A stretch of DNA of 6,985 nt. Source: UBA2040 sp047637535 (GTDB taxonomy: Bacteria > Bacteroidota > Bacteroidia > Flavobacteriales_D > Crocinitomicaceae). The notes beneath the pieces were generated by a model. The model made no database searches and had not been told where the DNA came from. It saw only the letters and a list, made by a program, of their open reading frames with translations. Within the stretch, counting starts at the first letter, position 1; each line of letters begins with the position of its first letter. A program made the translations under genes and the position numbers. The stretch covers positions 1 through 6,985 of the forward strand of contig JBLIKY010000120.1 of the NCBI GenBank assembly GCA_047637535.1. The letters run 5' to 3'. Positions 6,733-6,985 of this stretch are shown here, one piece after another.

Positions 6733-6985
6733 ATGTATTTTACTACAAAATTAATCAAGTTATTGAGCAAATCTAAAATCTATATTCTCGGACTCGTTAC
6801 CTTGCTCGTATTTCCTGTTCCAGCTTGGTTTTATCGCATCTATTATTTAAAAGAAAATAGCGATTCATTTTTCCGTTGGGATGAATTTCAAACCGGCAAT
6901 GTATTATTTGGGTTGAGTATTGGAGTTATTTATGCCCTAATTGCACTTTTAGCCCTTTCTTCACCGGTGTTTGAACCGTTGCCTA
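6733..6985 (+). CDS. Partial integral membrane protein, possibly CPBP-type intramembrane protease
   Basis: The frame runs from ATG 6733 through 84 codons to the window edge with no stop. The translated start is MYFTTKLIKLLSKSKIYIL. Two hydrophobic segments are visible: about 17-34 (ending in a PVPAWFY stretch) and about 56-78 (a glycine-containing FGLSIGVIYALIALLAL helix followed by SSPVFEPLP). This layout resembles the N-terminus of Bacteroidota CPBP-family intramembrane proteases. The diagnostic EExxxR and downstream histidine motifs would lie beyond the window, so the family is a guess. Other possible starts are an ATG at 6712, overlapping the channel gene, and a TTG at 6763. That this is a real membrane-protein gene is likely; its identity is not shown. 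Confidence 0.6.
   Translation, partial: MYFTTKLIKLLSKSKIYILGLVTLLVFPVPAWFYRIYYLKENSDSFFRWDEFQTGNVLFGLSIGVIYALIALLALSSPVFEPLP
6768..6775 (-). promoter_or_regulatory. Candidate -7 box for the channel gene, inside the divergent gene
   Basis: The minus strand reads TAGATTTG, an exact match to TAnnTTTG, 39 nt upstream of the channel ATG. No convincing -33 TTTG is seen at the usual distance. If real, the promoter lies within codons 12-15 of the plus-strand gene starting at 6733, because only 4 bp separate the two start codons. Confidence 0.5.

Noticed and set aside
6729..6770. N-terminal extension of the channel from a TTG at 6770
   Set aside because: It starts on top of the candidate -7 box and overlaps the divergent gene; the ATG at 6728 gives a product of normal YbdG length.
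1..6985. Search for CRISPR arrays, tRNA/rRNA genes, insertion sequences, integrase, toxin-antitoxin or defence genes
   Set aside because: No spaced identical repeats, no transposase or integrase motifs and no tRNA-like cloverleaf were seen; all substantial open frames are explained by the listed genes.

Overview
The window reads as chromosomal DNA of a low-GC member of the Bacteroidota, most likely the order Flavobacteriales. The evidence is AT-rich intergenic DNA, starts without strong Shine-Dalgarno sequences, promoter boxes of the TAnnTTTG type, signal peptides ending in a ...SQ junction, a GIN-domain lipoprotein, and the protein flavour of PNPase and S15. The order call is inference; no 16S gene or other taxonomic marker is present.

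Six genes lie on the minus strand and one partial gene on the plus strand. From right to left, in the direction of minus-strand transcription: a partial plus-strand membrane protein (6733 to the window end) diverges from a YbdG-type MscS-family mechanosensitive channel (5454-6728). Next is a two-gene unit of an Omp85-like outer-membrane beta-barrel (4158-5237) and a secreted DUF547 protein (3365-4117). Then come ribosomal protein S15 (rpsO, 2953-3222) and polynucleotide phosphorylase (pnp, 706-2847), separated by a terminator-like hairpin. Last is a GIN-domain lipoprotein (549 down to the left edge, incomplete), separated from pnp by a strong terminator.

rpsO-pnp is the classic translation/RNA-decay pair. 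Three of the other four minus-strand genes encode cell-envelope proteins: the barrel, the channel and the lipoprotein; DUF547 is predicted to be exported. Starts were moved downstream for three genes whose longest open frame begins at a TTG codon (channel, barrel, DUF547). In each case an internal ATG gives a clean signal peptide or a family-like N-terminus.

I see no mobile element, CRISPR array, tRNA, rRNA, toxin-antitoxin, defence or biosynthetic system. The window is mostly ordinary housekeeping DNA. The points most worth a second look are the perfect hairpin at the predicted 5' end of the rpsO mRNA, the divergent gene pair whose start codons are only 4 bp apart, the barrel/DUF547 gene pair, and the overlapping inverted repeats downstream of the channel gene.
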